A stretch of 46,422 bases of DNA from Oscillospiraceae bacterium (GTDB lineage Bacteria > Bacillota > Clostridia > Oscillospirales > Oscillospiraceae): contig WQWL01000012.1 of assembly GCA_009785345.1 (NCBI GenBank), positions 1 to 46,422 on the forward strand, written 5' to 3'. Under the pieces are notes generated by a model. That model searched no databases. It was not told where the DNA came from and saw nothing but the letters and a program-made list of their open reading frames with translations. Below, piece after piece: positions 1 to 8,021 of the stretch; the first letter of the stretch is position 1, and every line of letters begins with the position of its first letter. The position numbers and the translations under genes were made by a program.

Positions 1-105
1 AAAGCGTGGACTTGTTCGAGAAACTCTGCCAATATGTCTGTGGATTGGCAATTCACTACTGACGATGCGCGAATTAAGCTGAAACACTTGTATCCGAAAA
101 TTTAA
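1..105 (+). CDS. C-terminal fragment of an IS630-like transposase (partial)
   Basis: The open frame from base 1 ends at TAA 103-105. Its last residues (DWQFTTDDARIKLKHLYPKI) resemble from memory the C-terminal tail of IS630-type transposases; no catalytic residues lie inside the window. In the first 45 bases a different frame (starting at base 3, reading SVDLFEKLCQ) looks more protein-like than frame 1 (SRNSANM), so the element may carry a frameshift. The insertion sequence starts outside the window, and I could not locate its terminal inverted repeat downstream. The family assignment rests on a short tail. Confidence 0.45.
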   Translation, partial: KAWTCSRNSANMSVDWQFTTDDARIKLKHLYPKI

Positions 106-391
106 ACTTTACACTACACTAGTAAAATACAAACAAAGGAGAAGCCCTTATACGCGATATGGAATAAGATCAACTCGCAAGTCAACAGATATTTAATATT
201 TCAACTTTTGAAGCGGTAACTTTTCATCTTATCGGATACAGTAGTGCTATTACTAAAATGAGTTAAAAGCAAAATAGGTATTCAAACTTACTTAACCAAA
301 CATTTCAAACAAATGACAGCACAAACTTTCGATATCATACCGACAATAAGGATCTACATCAGATGATTTGTTCACTACTTTCAGGTTGTTT
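106..391. other. non-coding stretch, nothing recognised
   Basis: Between the transposase tail and the ribosome site of the next gene I see no supported gene. The stretch is AT-rich and contains AAAGGAG near 136 but no open frame that follows it. It probably holds the right end of the insertion sequence and the promoter of the SleB-like gene. Confidence 0.4.
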
Positions 392-409
392 GGAAGGAGG
401 AAATCTGCT

Positions 410-1459
410 GTGCTCAAAAAATACAAAACAGAAATTGGTTTTGCTGAACCTTTCATCTGTCTCTTTTTTATGCTTGTCACAACAGTTATTCTCTACATAT
501 CTGTTCAATTATTTGAGTTGATAATAGTTATACCGGTGTCACTCGGCGTTCTATCATTTCACCGTACGATAATTCTCCGCCTCCTAAATCCGATTAATGT
601 CTTTACATATAGGATTTTCGGTAGTTTCATCGTAAACTGGCACAAGAATACTTATAATAACAGCCTACGTTCTATTAATGAGCGCATTTGTTTGCAAGAT
701 TGCACATCATCCACACTCGAAGAGCTAAGAGTAGTTTGTCGATCACATAAGAAAAATTTTGACTACGCAATAGTCAAGTTCGGAAATCACACTAATGGGC
801 ATAAACCGTGGCGTAATCTAATAGCTATACTGGCTCTTGTCTGTATGATATTCTGTATCATTTTCTATTTCCTTCCGATGGCTACTGCACTTTCTCACGT
901 TTTTTTCACTTTGCATCATGAGGTAAGAGAACACTTGACACAGGATACACCACAAGAGAGCACAGATGACGATATCTATTACACCCCACAAACTCCCACC
1001 GATAACGTCACCACCGATTACCATCTGTATTCTAGCGTGACCGAAACAAGGAACACTAGAATATTAACCGAGGATGAAATCCGCTTTCTGCAGTTCCTCA
1101 TCCACTGGAAAGCCGTCGGCGAAGATGAAAAGGGTCAGACACTCATTGTCAATGTGATCTTTAACCGCATCGACAGTCCGAACTATCCCGACACAGTAAC
1201 TTGTGTAATTTTCGAAATGGGAGCATTTGCAGACACTGTGCGTGATGATTTTAATACCGTCACACCAAGCGACCATACTATATCAGCAATAAACAGAGCC
1301 CTTGATGGTATTGATTATTCGCTAGGAGCAACACATTTTCGTAGTTTACGTGGCATAACTCCATACGTGTGGCACGAAGCGGCAGTAAGAGAGGGACGGC
1401 TTACGTTTCTTTTCGATCATGGCGGTCATCGCTTCTATCGGGAAGTACATACTCCATAA
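410..1459 (+). CDS. membrane-anchored SleB/CwlJ-type cell-wall hydrolase-like protein
   Basis: I start the gene at GTG 410 because GGAAGGAGG (392-400) sits 9 nt before it; the frame opens further upstream at TTG 368 but without a ribosome site. The 349-residue protein has hydrophobic segments at about 12-50 and 140-170, a Thr/Asp-rich linker, and a C-terminal domain (about 218-340) matching the SleB/CwlJ hydrolase fold family (Hydrolase_2): GQTLIVNVIFNRI, PDTVTCVIFE and AINRALDG-DYSLGATHF. Family members cut peptidoglycan, for example spore cortex. The usual E-A-x-G-E motif reads K-A-V-G-E here, so the first Glu, thought to be catalytic, appears replaced by Lys; activity is therefore uncertain. 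Neighbours are mobile or accessory genes and there is no YpeB partner, so a spore role is not supported by context. Confidence 0.7.
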   Translation: MLKKYKTEIGFAEPFICLFFMLVTTVILYISVQLFELIIVIPVSLGVLSFHRTIILRLLNPINVFTYRIFGSFIVNWHKNTYNNSLRSINERICLQDCTSSTLEELRVVCRSHKKNFDYAIVKFGNHTNGHKPWRNLIAILALVCMIFCIIFYFLPMATALSHVFFTLHHEVREHLTQDTPQESTDDDIYYTPQTPTDNVTTDYHLYSSVTETRNTRILTEDEIRFLQFLIHWKAVGEDEKGQTLIVNVIFNRIDSPNYPDTVTCVIFEMGAFADTVRDDFNTVTPSDHTISAINRALDGIDYSLGATHFRSLRGITPYVWHEAAVREGRLTFLFDHGGHRFYREVHTP

Positions 1460-1740
1460 ACCTTGCGAATGTTTTATGAGAATAATAGACGCAGTTCGGT
1501 TGTATATGCCTCCAATATCAATTTCTATGACATTAGCTCTATATTGTTCCATTCATAATTTATTCCGGCAATGCTTGTGGGAATGGACTGTTATAATGCA
1601 AAAATAACGTGTACGTCGACAGTATCACCACAAAACAGAAACCACCGTCAAGGATATTAATTTAGTGTCAGAATATGCCGGAGACCTTTTTAGTTATCTC
1701 AATTTCACCAAGTCTGTTTATTCAGCGTGCTTATCTGGGA

Positions 1741-4700
1741 TTAAATTTTCTTTCGTGATCTTTTACCATATAATCTTAAATAGCGATTGTCTTTACTATC
1801 CTCAGAAAAAGAAGATATCCATCCTTTCCTTTCCATTACTGCTGCAATTCTACTGTGCTCTGGTGTGTCGGGAATTTTGGGATGCTCTCCCTCAAACACA
1901 CGCGCATAGCTTTTATAACCTAATTGCTTTAGGTATTTTAAGAGCATCTCTTTCTCAATACTATGCGCTATAGATGCAAGTAACTTTAACTTTTTTTCTT
2001 CAGTTAGTTCTTTTTTAGTTAACAATATATCAAGTAAGGAAGTTGGTAACATAATTCTATTTTCGATAATCTCATCTATATGACCAACAGCATTTTTTTC
2101 GATAGCTGCTTTTACCTTCAAACCTTCTCGAGGATATTGATCGATTATTTCGTCAAGATCATTTTCATCAAAGTTATTGGTCAGAATATGCATTTTGATT
2201 GCCGCATTGTAGCTTTGACCACTCACTGATATAGGTTCATCTGAAAATGAAAGCAACTTAGTCTTATATCCGTCTGATACAGACATATTTAGGGTATGCA
2301 AAGCCTCTTCAAGTAAAAATATTTCACCTGTCATTATATTTACATACTCTGATATATTTTCTCCAATATACTGTAATAAATTATTGGGATAATTGTCTCT
2401 AATAAACAAGAGATTGTCTTCCGACATTCTTATAATTTTATTTTCAACGAGGAGACTCATCTTGCTGTGTGGAATGTGCTCTATCGCAAATGTAGTCTTG
2501 TATATCATATTCAACGAGGTTGCCATTGCAATGTATCGGCTATCTTCAATCTCATTACAAACAATAATTGCTACGAAAAATTCTGATTTCGCTTCGTCCG
2601 AAGGAAAATCAAAACCTCTATATGCCACTGCATCATTTCCATTTATAACCGAAACAAGTATATCATCCATTTCATATTGTTCAAAGTAGGCAAAAATATT
2701 CCCTGGTGTTCCATCGCAAACCCCATACTTTAGTGCTCCTTGCCAGAAATCTTCTTCTAACGGAATATCCGCAATGGATTCAACCTTGGTTTTAAGTGCT
2801 TTTAAATAAGATAATCTTATATCTTCGCGAATTCCTTCCTCGTTGTGCAAAACTCTGAGAGCTATAGATTCCTTGTCTGTGATTTCTTCTTCACAAAAAG
2901 AAAGAACGATTTCTATATACTCATCAATGCTTTTCCACACATATTTGGCTAATGGGCTATCTTTTTGAGTCATAATGAGTGATAGGTTTTTATGTATGAA
3001 GTCTGGAGTTTCTTCCAGTTCATACATAGTTTTCAGCATGAGCCAAATGTTCTTTTTATTTATTGCATACTGGTTTCGCTCGTACACCTGCTGGAAAAGG
3101 CACTGCCGGACAACTTCATCGTCTATTGCCTCAAACTTGACTCCTAACCAATCGAAGCATTGAATAATTTGTTCAATATCTTTTTTCTCGTATATCGCCT
3201 TAGATCCTCCTAACTCTAAGTATTTTGGATTGTTTTGAATATAATCAGTTATACAATTATCAATATTCACATCTTTTATTGTAGATGCAGAAGACTGATG
3301 CAGGATTTCTAAAACAAAGCGACTAATTGCTAGTTTGTATGCATTGTGTCTATTGATTTCTTCATCACTCATAACAGTGCTCAAAAATGCAGGCCATGCA
3401 CTATTTATTTGACTGACGAAATAAGCCTCCCTAGCTTGCCCTGCTTTAGAAAAAACACTAATCAAAAATTGGTGGTCATTTGTTCGTACCATATATGAAA
3501 AAAATACTCCTAAACACCCACCTTCTGTTTTTGAATGGTTTAGTAAATCATACACTAACATATAATTTCGTATTTCTGGTTGTGCAAAATCAGTAGCACT
3601 AAGATGTTTCCGCACCTTTTCTGGAGAATCTAGCTCGTAGTCAAACGGCAATGCTTTTCGGTCGGTAATGCTGCGAAGAAATGTCCTGTCAGCAATACTA
3701 AGACTGCTAGGGTAAAAAATGTTCATAAAGTCTTTATAATGTTCATCTATCCATCCGAAACTAAGTAAAAACTTTAAAAGCTGAAAATAGTCATCTTCTT
3801 CTATTGCTCTGAAATCTCGAGGCTTACCAACAGAGTTTTTTTCTGTTGCTTTGAATAATTCCGCATTATCAGCAGTCTGTGCTAACTCAAAAAAACTTAC
3901 TACACTTTCAAGCTTTTCTATTCTGCTTCGCTTTTCTTCAATTCTTTTTCTCAGCTTTTCAATCTTTCCATTCGTTTTCGCCTCAAGTGAACTTATCCGA
4001 CTATCATATTTTACCTTTCGGTCACCGGTCAGCGAGATAGTTTTAATCTCTTGGGCAGTGTAGCTACCATAATTCGATGCCATCTGCTCAACTGCCAACA
4101 CTGTGTGAAACTCCTCAGGTGCTACCAAGTGTTCGTTTTCTATTGTTTCTATTTCACCCTCTATTGAAACAATTTTTTGTTGCAATTGAGAAACTTCTTC
4201 AGAAATGTGTTGATGTTTATTATTAAGCACAGTATGAACATATCCCTTATCTAACTGCAGTTCCGCAAAGTCTTGCGGAAAAATGTTTTTATATGTAATC
4301 ATTGCAAACATTTTGTTCCAATCTTGACCGGTAGTAACTACACATTCTTTATACACCAAGAACTCATTATAAATATTCAGGAGCAATCGCATCTCATCGA
4401 CATATAGTAAGAGTTTCTTCAAAAACGCATGATCAAACTTTTCGTTAATGCCGCCCTCTTTGAGCGTTCCAACAAGTTTGTCATATGAGTTAGATCCATC
4501 AACAACAGGTACAATCGGAACGATATAGTCGAAAAATTTTGTTCTATCTTTGCTCTCGAAAATATCATCACGCAACAAATAGATAAAACGCAAAGGTTTA
4601 TATGTTCTTCTAAAGCATGCCCTAAACCAGACAAGCGGTCGCTTTTCAAAACGCCGTTTACGCTTTACGTTGATCAAAGTGTTGATTTCTCGCAGTCGGA

Positions 4701-5559
4701 CAAAAATTTGATTAGCATCAAAGCGATCAATATCTTCAAATACAATCGCATGGTGACCCGAATGTTCAAATAGATATAATACTTCATTAAGATGTTTATC
4801 GAAATATGAATCTTTGTTTTCGCCTAAAATTTCAATCTCAGCACCTTTTATACTAATTTTTTGAATTATTTTTTTCGTTTTTTGTAACACTACAAAACGA
4901 TAAGTAAATATCAGTGCACAAACTATCACAAGCATGATTAAGCTGGCACGAAACTGCGGTGAAACTAAAAATGTGAGTGTATCATATAGCCACCCTTCGG
5001 GTGAAATCACAGGAATGCCTTCGTCATTAGTAAGTGAAATCATGGGATTAATTATGTAGTAGCTCCATTGTTCAAATAATATAACATATATTAAAGCCAA
5101 AACGCCTATCGCTAAGAGTCCTGCTTCGCAAAGGAATCTAAACATAGAAATTTTTTGTTTTACTTTTAAGTTAGTTTGTGCGATTCTCCATAAGGGTATC
5201 TGGTGAACAAGCTGATTAAGGATTTTCCCTTCTAGATTAAAAGACGATGATGGTGTTTCGCTTTTGTATTTGTTTTGTTCAACATTAGTTTCTCCCGTTA
5301 CCTTATCGCACTTGCTGCTAATGTTCTCTTCTCTTGAGTGCGAGGGCGACGAAAATTTTGCTAAAGAAATATGCAAAAACTTTTTCTTAGGTCGTTTTTT
5401 CTTATATGTTTCCAAAACACTACTTTTCCCTGAACCATAAGAACCAGATATGGCAATGTTTTTCAAATCTGAATCACTAAATGCTTTATCTATTGCATCT
5501 GCATAAATACCCAACTCAACGCTGTCTATCGGTGTTAATTTTCGAAAGTTCTTACTCAT
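1741..5559 (-). CDS. YobI-type membrane P-loop ATPase (KAP-like), 1272 aa
   Basis: The N-terminus has a Walker A motif GSYGSGKS (residues 39-46) preceded by the KLTPID-E-GIYADAID block typical of YobI-like ATPases. Two membrane spans follow (about 144-162 and 206-226), then a Walker B region IVFEDIDRFD (271-281). This order, with membrane spans inserted into the P-loop domain, is that of YobI/KAP-type NTPases. A coiled coil occupies about 455-565. The remaining 700 residues are helical and unassigned. The ATG is preceded by GAGGGAG. Nothing in the sequence gives a substrate. Large KAP-like NTPases are often found among defence or mobile genes, and the transposase tail and toxin-type nuclease beside it suggest the same here; that role is inference. 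It stands alone on its strand, with no co-directional partner. Confidence 0.75.
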   Translation of the reverse strand: MSKNFRKLTPIDSVELGIYADAIDKAFSDSDLKNIAISGSYGSGKSSVLETYKKKRPKKKFLHISLAKFSSPSHSREENISSKCDKVTGETNVEQNKYKSETPSSSFNLEGKILNQLVHQIPLWRIAQTNLKVKQKISMFRFLCEAGLLAIGVLALIYVILFEQWSYYIINPMISLTNDEGIPVISPEGWLYDTLTFLVSPQFRASLIMLVIVCALIFTYRFVVLQKTKKIIQKISIKGAEIEILGENKDSYFDKHLNEVLYLFEHSGHHAIVFEDIDRFDANQIFVRLREINTLINVKRKRRFEKRPLVWFRACFRRTYKPLRFIYLLRDDIFESKDRTKFFDYIVPIVPVVDGSNSYDKLVGTLKEGGINEKFDHAFLKKLLLYVDEMRLLLNIYNEFLVYKECVVTTGQDWNKMFAMITYKNIFPQDFAELQLDKGYVHTVLNNKHQHISEEVSQLQQKIVSIEGEIETIENEHLVAPEEFHTVLAVEQMASNYGSYTAQEIKTISLTGDRKVKYDSRISSLEAKTNGKIEKLRKRIEEKRSRIEKLESVVSFFELAQTADNAELFKATEKNSVGKPRDFRAIEEDDYFQLLKFLLSFGWIDEHYKDFMNIFYPSSLSIADRTFLRSITDRKALPFDYELDSPEKVRKHLSATDFAQPEIRNYMLVYDLLNHSKTEGGCLGVFFSYMVRTNDHQFLISVFSKAGQAREAYFVSQINSAWPAFLSTVMSDEEINRHNAYKLAISRFVLEILHQSSASTIKDVNIDNCITDYIQNNPKYLELGGSKAIYEKKDIEQIIQCFDWLGVKFEAIDDEVVRQCLFQQVYERNQYAINKKNIWLMLKTMYELEETPDFIHKNLSLIMTQKDSPLAKYVWKSIDEYIEIVLSFCEEEITDKESIALRVLHNEEGIREDIRLSYLKALKTKVESIADIPLEEDFWQGALKYGVCDGTPGNIFAYFEQYEMDDILVSVINGNDAVAYRGFDFPSDEAKSEFFVAIIVCNEIEDSRYIAMATSLNMIYKTTFAIEHIPHSKMSLLVENKIIRMSEDNLLFIRDNYPNNLLQYIGENISEYVNIMTGEIFLLEEALHTLNMSVSDGYKTKLLSFSDEPISVSGQSYNAAIKMHILTNNFDENDLDEIIDQYPREGLKVKAAIEKNAVGHIDEIIENRIMLPTSLLDILLTKKELTEEKKLKLLASIAHSIEKEMLLKYLKQLGYKSYARVFEGEHPKIPDTPEHSRIAAVMERKGWISSFSEDSKDNRYLRLYGKRSRKKI

Positions 5560-5793
5560 CTTTTCCGTTTCTCCCTCTTTCTACCATTCATTATGTAATC
5601 TTGAAAACGAAAAGAAGCTTTGCCGATATCATGAAAAGACCGGAAAGCCTCGATATATTTTTGCAGATTGAAAACTCGGCGGAAAGTTCCGCAACACTAC
5701 AGAAGTGATCACTGAGCAATTGTTCGTTGGGTCTTGCATAAAAATTCTTCATACACTCCACCAATCGTCAAAACCTCGATATCTTAGCACTTA

Positions 5794-5990
5794 AAATGTA
5801 AAATTTATTCATAAGTATATCACGTTTAACCACATCTATGTGCTAACTTGGAGAATTGTATTCATTTTTGTACATTTCATATATATGAAATGTACAAAAT
5901 AACTAAACGTTGCATAATAGTAAGAAAGCCATCCATTTTTATCATACTTGTCAAAAAGAACATCATCACAATTTATGAAATGTAAAATTT
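5794..5990. promoter_or_regulatory. 34-bp perfect palindrome flanked by two related half-sites
   Basis: Positions 5866-5899 are a perfect palindrome of two 17-base arms; the left arm is TTTTGTACATTTCATAT. The arm core AAATGTACAAAA recurs in altered form as AAATGTAAAATTT at 5794-5806 and identically at 5978-5990, so three related sites are spread over about 200 bp. They lie in the 500-nt spacer between the divergent ATPase gene (start 5559) and nuclease gene (start 6061). No gene was recognised in this spacer. A dimeric regulator's operator is the simplest reading; no T-run follows, so it is not a terminator. Confidence 0.55.
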
Positions 5991-6045
5991 GTGTTTTCTA
6001 ACAACTATATTGTGTTCATATCCGGTACCAATCATTGTATGAATC

Positions 6046-6054
6046 TGATATAAT
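6046..6054 (+). promoter_or_regulatory. extended -10 promoter giving a near-leaderless transcript
   Basis: TGATATAAT is a perfect extended -10 box (TGn plus TATAAT at 6049-6054). No good -35 box lies 17 nt upstream, which extended -10 promoters tolerate. The expected start, about 7 nt downstream, coincides with ATG 6061, and no Shine-Dalgarno sequence precedes that ATG. Confidence 0.55.
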
Positions 6055-6060
6055 TGACTC

Positions 6061-6474
6061 ATGTCTAAGAAAAAAGAAAAGCAACAAAATCCCGGACAGG
6101 TTATTATCCCGGTCGGTCATCCTAATCCTCCGGAACCACATGAAGTGAACGTTGCTATGGTGCTTGCGCGCCATTACCGCACCACAATTGAATTTCTAGT
6201 GCCTATTGATGATTACAAACGTAAAACAGCTGATATTGTTATGCATGGAGTAGCTTGGGAGATTAAAAGCCCAACGGGTAATTCAAAATCTACAATTGGC
6301 GCTCAATTTAGGAGAGCTTCGAAACAATCTGGGAACATTATTCTAGATACTCGGCGAACAAACCTTACGTATAGTGTCATTGAAAAACAAGTTGCTCTTG
6401 AGGCTACGCAAAGAACCTCAGTCAAAAAAGTAATTTTACTAAACAAATTAGGGAAAATTGTTGTAATCAAATAA
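6061..6474 (+). CDS. free-standing CdiA C-terminal-type nuclease domain protein, 137 aa
   Basis: The core ADIVMHGVAWEIKSPTGNSK, followed by TIGAQFRRASKQSGNIILD, matches the tRNA-nuclease domain found at the C-terminus of some CdiA toxins. The pattern is PD-(D/E)xK-like: Asp in ADIV and E-x-K in WEIKS (about residues 60-72). No toxin delivery domain, signal peptide or membrane span is present; the whole protein is the domain plus a 30-residue Lys/Pro-rich N-terminus. Such free-standing copies occur in Clostridia and in phages fused to MuF-type proteins. I see no immunity gene next to it: the next feature is a structured RNA whose promoter overlaps the 3' end of this gene. Whether it is a toxin, a domesticated nuclease or a mobile-element remnant cannot be told from the sequence. 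Confidence 0.7.
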   Translation: MSKKKEKQQNPGQVIIPVGHPNPPEPHEVNVAMVLARHYRTTIEFLVPIDDYKRKTADIVMHGVAWEIKSPTGNSKSTIGAQFRRASKQSGNIILDTRRTNLTYSVIEKQVALEATQRTSVKKVILLNKLGKIVVIK

Positions 6475-6489
6475 TAAACATGTTACAAT
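6461..6489 (+). promoter_or_regulatory. sigma-A promoter of the DUF1576 leader RNA
   Basis: TTGTAA (6461-6466) and TACAAT (6484-6489) are separated by exactly 17 nt. The predicted start is near 6496, the first base of the outer stem of the following structured RNA. The -35 box lies inside the last codons of the nuclease gene. Confidence 0.7.
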
Positions 6490-6495
6490 AATAGC

Positions 6496-6590
6496 CGTAG
6501 GGAGACCGGGCAGTTCGGATGTACAGTCAAAGGAGTACCCTACGCATTACAAATAAAACATCCGTTGAGTTTATCGGCGGATGTTTTTCT
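6496..6590 (+). ncRNA. candidate riboswitch (unrecognised class) in the DUF1576 leader
   Basis: The RNA folds as a three-way junction. P1 is CGTAGGG (6496-6502) with CCCTACG (6538-6544). P2 is CCG (6506-6508) with CGG (6516-6518). P3 is GTAC (6521-6524) with GTAC (6535-6538), with AAAGGA in its loop. An intrinsic terminator follows. CGGATGT at 6516-6522, inside P2/P3, is identical to the 3' arm of the terminator (6578-6584). It can therefore pair with the terminator's 5' arm ACATCCG (6558-6564) as an antiterminator. Promoter, junction, mutually exclusive pairings, terminator and a membrane-protein gene 120 nt further on form a classic transcriptional riboswitch layout. The fold implies that a bound ligand would favour termination. 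I could not match it to any known class. The alternative is a free small RNA of about 95 nt. Confidence 0.65.
6558..6588 (+). terminator. intrinsic terminator of the leader RNA
   Basis: ACATCCGTTGA (6558-6568) pairs with TCGGCGGATGT (6574-6584), 11 bp with two G-U pairs, around the loop GTTTA, and is followed by a T-run (6584-6588). Confidence 0.85.
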
Positions 6591-6708
6591 GCAATATTGC
6601 TCACAAAGCAATTTAGTGCTAAAATGAGTGCGGCTATCAGCTGGCGCCTCTGTAACTATTGGCTAAAAATATATTAATGAATGCCATTTATTTGGCATGG
6701 GGTGAATA

Positions 6709-7953
6709 ATGTCAAAATATTTTAAAAATATCCATTCCGTATATCTCATGACCATGCTGCTCTTTATTATTGCAGCATTTATTATTGATACCCCTATTGC
6801 GCTATTTGAGGGAATGGTTGCAATACTTCTTTCGCCCGACATTCTTGTTACTGATTATATCCAGGTGGGCGGCCTTGGTGCAGCTATTTTGAATTCTGCC
6901 CTTACCTCTCTGACAGCCTTAGCTATGTTGCTTATTTTCAAGCACGACCCCAAGAGCGCTACTATCTCTAATTTGTGGCTTATAACCGGATTTGCATTCT
7001 TGGGAAAAAATCCCCTCAATGTGTTACCTATATTTTTAGGGTGTTGGCTGTTTGCGAAATTCATGAAAAGAGATTTCAATACAAGTATTCTCACCGCACT
7101 GGTCGCAGCATCTCTATCCCCTGTTGTTACACAGAAGTTATTCATTGGGACCGAGAGTCTATTCATAAATATTGGTCTTGCTATTCTTGCCGGAGTTGTC
7201 GTTGGATTTATATTTGACCCGATGGCAAAGAACATCTTTAAAGTGCATGACGGCTACAACTTATACAATGGCGGGCTTACCGCCGGACTGCTTGCTATAA
7301 TAATAGTATCTGTCTTTGGTAGCTATGGCATTTTTTATGAAATGAACTATATGTGGAGCAGTGGAAATAATATTCCCATTAGCATCTTTTTAGTTGCAAT
7401 ATCTCTCTGGCTAATGTTTGTCGGTTTTTATGGCAACCGCAATTTTAGCAAGGTTTTCAAGAGCATATTCTCACTTCGCAAACACCAAAACGACTACTAT
7501 TCTGTAGTCGGAAGTTTAAGCTATGTAAACATGGGGCTTTTAGGGCTTCTTTGTGTGGCCGTTTCATTAATTTTCGACATTCAACTCAGCGGACTTGCCC
7601 TTGGTGCTATAGTATCGGTTATAGGCTTTGGTGCAAACGGCAAACAACTGTTCAGTACGGTGTCGCTAATGTTGGGTGTTTTTCTCGCTACTTTAATCAG
7701 TCCGCTCAGTATGCGTGATCCAAGTGTTATTGTGGCATTTTTCTTCGCTGCTTGTTTGTCCCCGATACCAGCAAAATTCGGTTTTCATTGGGGAATCATC
7801 GCAGGTATGCTTCATATACATCTTGCTACAAGTTTGGCCGTGATGACAGGAGGCGTGAATCTATACAACAGCGGAGTCGCTGCCGGTTTTGTTACAATAT
7901 TGCTTCTCCCTATCATCAGAGCAATAGATGAAAGGAAATCAGCTAACCAATAG
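6709..7953 (+). CDS. DUF1576 family membrane protein, 414 aa
   Basis: The protein is almost entirely hydrophobic, with about ten or more membrane spans. It matches the DUF1576 family by length and by its repeated Gly/Asn loop motifs: GGLGAAILNSALTS near the N-terminus, DGYNLYNGGLTAGLLAII in the middle and GGVNLYNSGVAAGFVTILL at the C-terminus. The recurring N-x-G motifs suggest an internally duplicated transporter. The function of the family is not known to me. The gene is the first after the riboswitch-like leader, so its substrate or pathway may be linked to the ligand. A short hairpin (ATGCCA 6681-6686 with TGGCAT 6693-6698) ends immediately before the ribosome site GGGGTG (6699-6704), which could add translational control. 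Confidence 0.75.
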   Translation: MSKYFKNIHSVYLMTMLLFIIAAFIIDTPIALFEGMVAILLSPDILVTDYIQVGGLGAAILNSALTSLTALAMLLIFKHDPKSATISNLWLITGFAFLGKNPLNVLPIFLGCWLFAKFMKRDFNTSILTALVAASLSPVVTQKLFIGTESLFINIGLAILAGVVVGFIFDPMAKNIFKVHDGYNLYNGGLTAGLLAIIIVSVFGSYGIFYEMNYMWSSGNNIPISIFLVAISLWLMFVGFYGNRNFSKVFKSIFSLRKHQNDYYSVVGSLSYVNMGLLGLLCVAVSLIFDIQLSGLALGAIVSVIGFGANGKQLFSTVSLMLGVFLATLISPLSMRDPSVIVAFFFAACLSPIPAKFGFHWGIIAGMLHIHLATSLAVMTGGVNLYNSGVAAGFVTILLLPIIRAIDERKSANQ

Positions 7954-7957
7954 AGTC

Positions 7958-7977
7958 CATCAGCTTGAACACTGATG
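7958..7977 (+). terminator. weak stem-loop after the DUF1576 gene
   Basis: CATCAG (7958-7963) pairs with CTGATG (7972-7977) just after the stop codon. No T-run follows, so termination is uncertain; the next element may do this job. Confidence 0.3.
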
Positions 7978-7992
7978 CGCATGAGGCATGGT

Positions 7993-8019
7993 GAAGCAAA
8001 GGAACCGTCCCCTTGCTTC
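7993..8019. repeat. REP-like palindromic repeat between convergent genes
   Basis: GAAGCAA (7993-7999) and TTGCTTC (8013-8019) flank AGGAACCGTCCCC. Read on the minus strand it contains GGGGACGGTTCC, a core I recall from dispersed intergenic repeats of many Firmicutes. It lies between the convergent ends of the DUF1576 and GH4 genes and may act as a two-way terminator. Only one copy is in this window. Confidence 0.5.
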
Positions 8020-8021
8020 TT

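Noticed and set aside
5481-5708. Small plus-strand open frame opposite the ATPase start
   Set aside because: It mostly overlaps the antisense of the ATPase gene, has no ribosome site, and its composition does not resemble a gene.
6496-6544. Leader junction as a ZTP, preQ1, fluoride or purine riboswitch
   Set aside because: The conserved cores of these classes are absent; only loose similarity such as GGGCA was seen.
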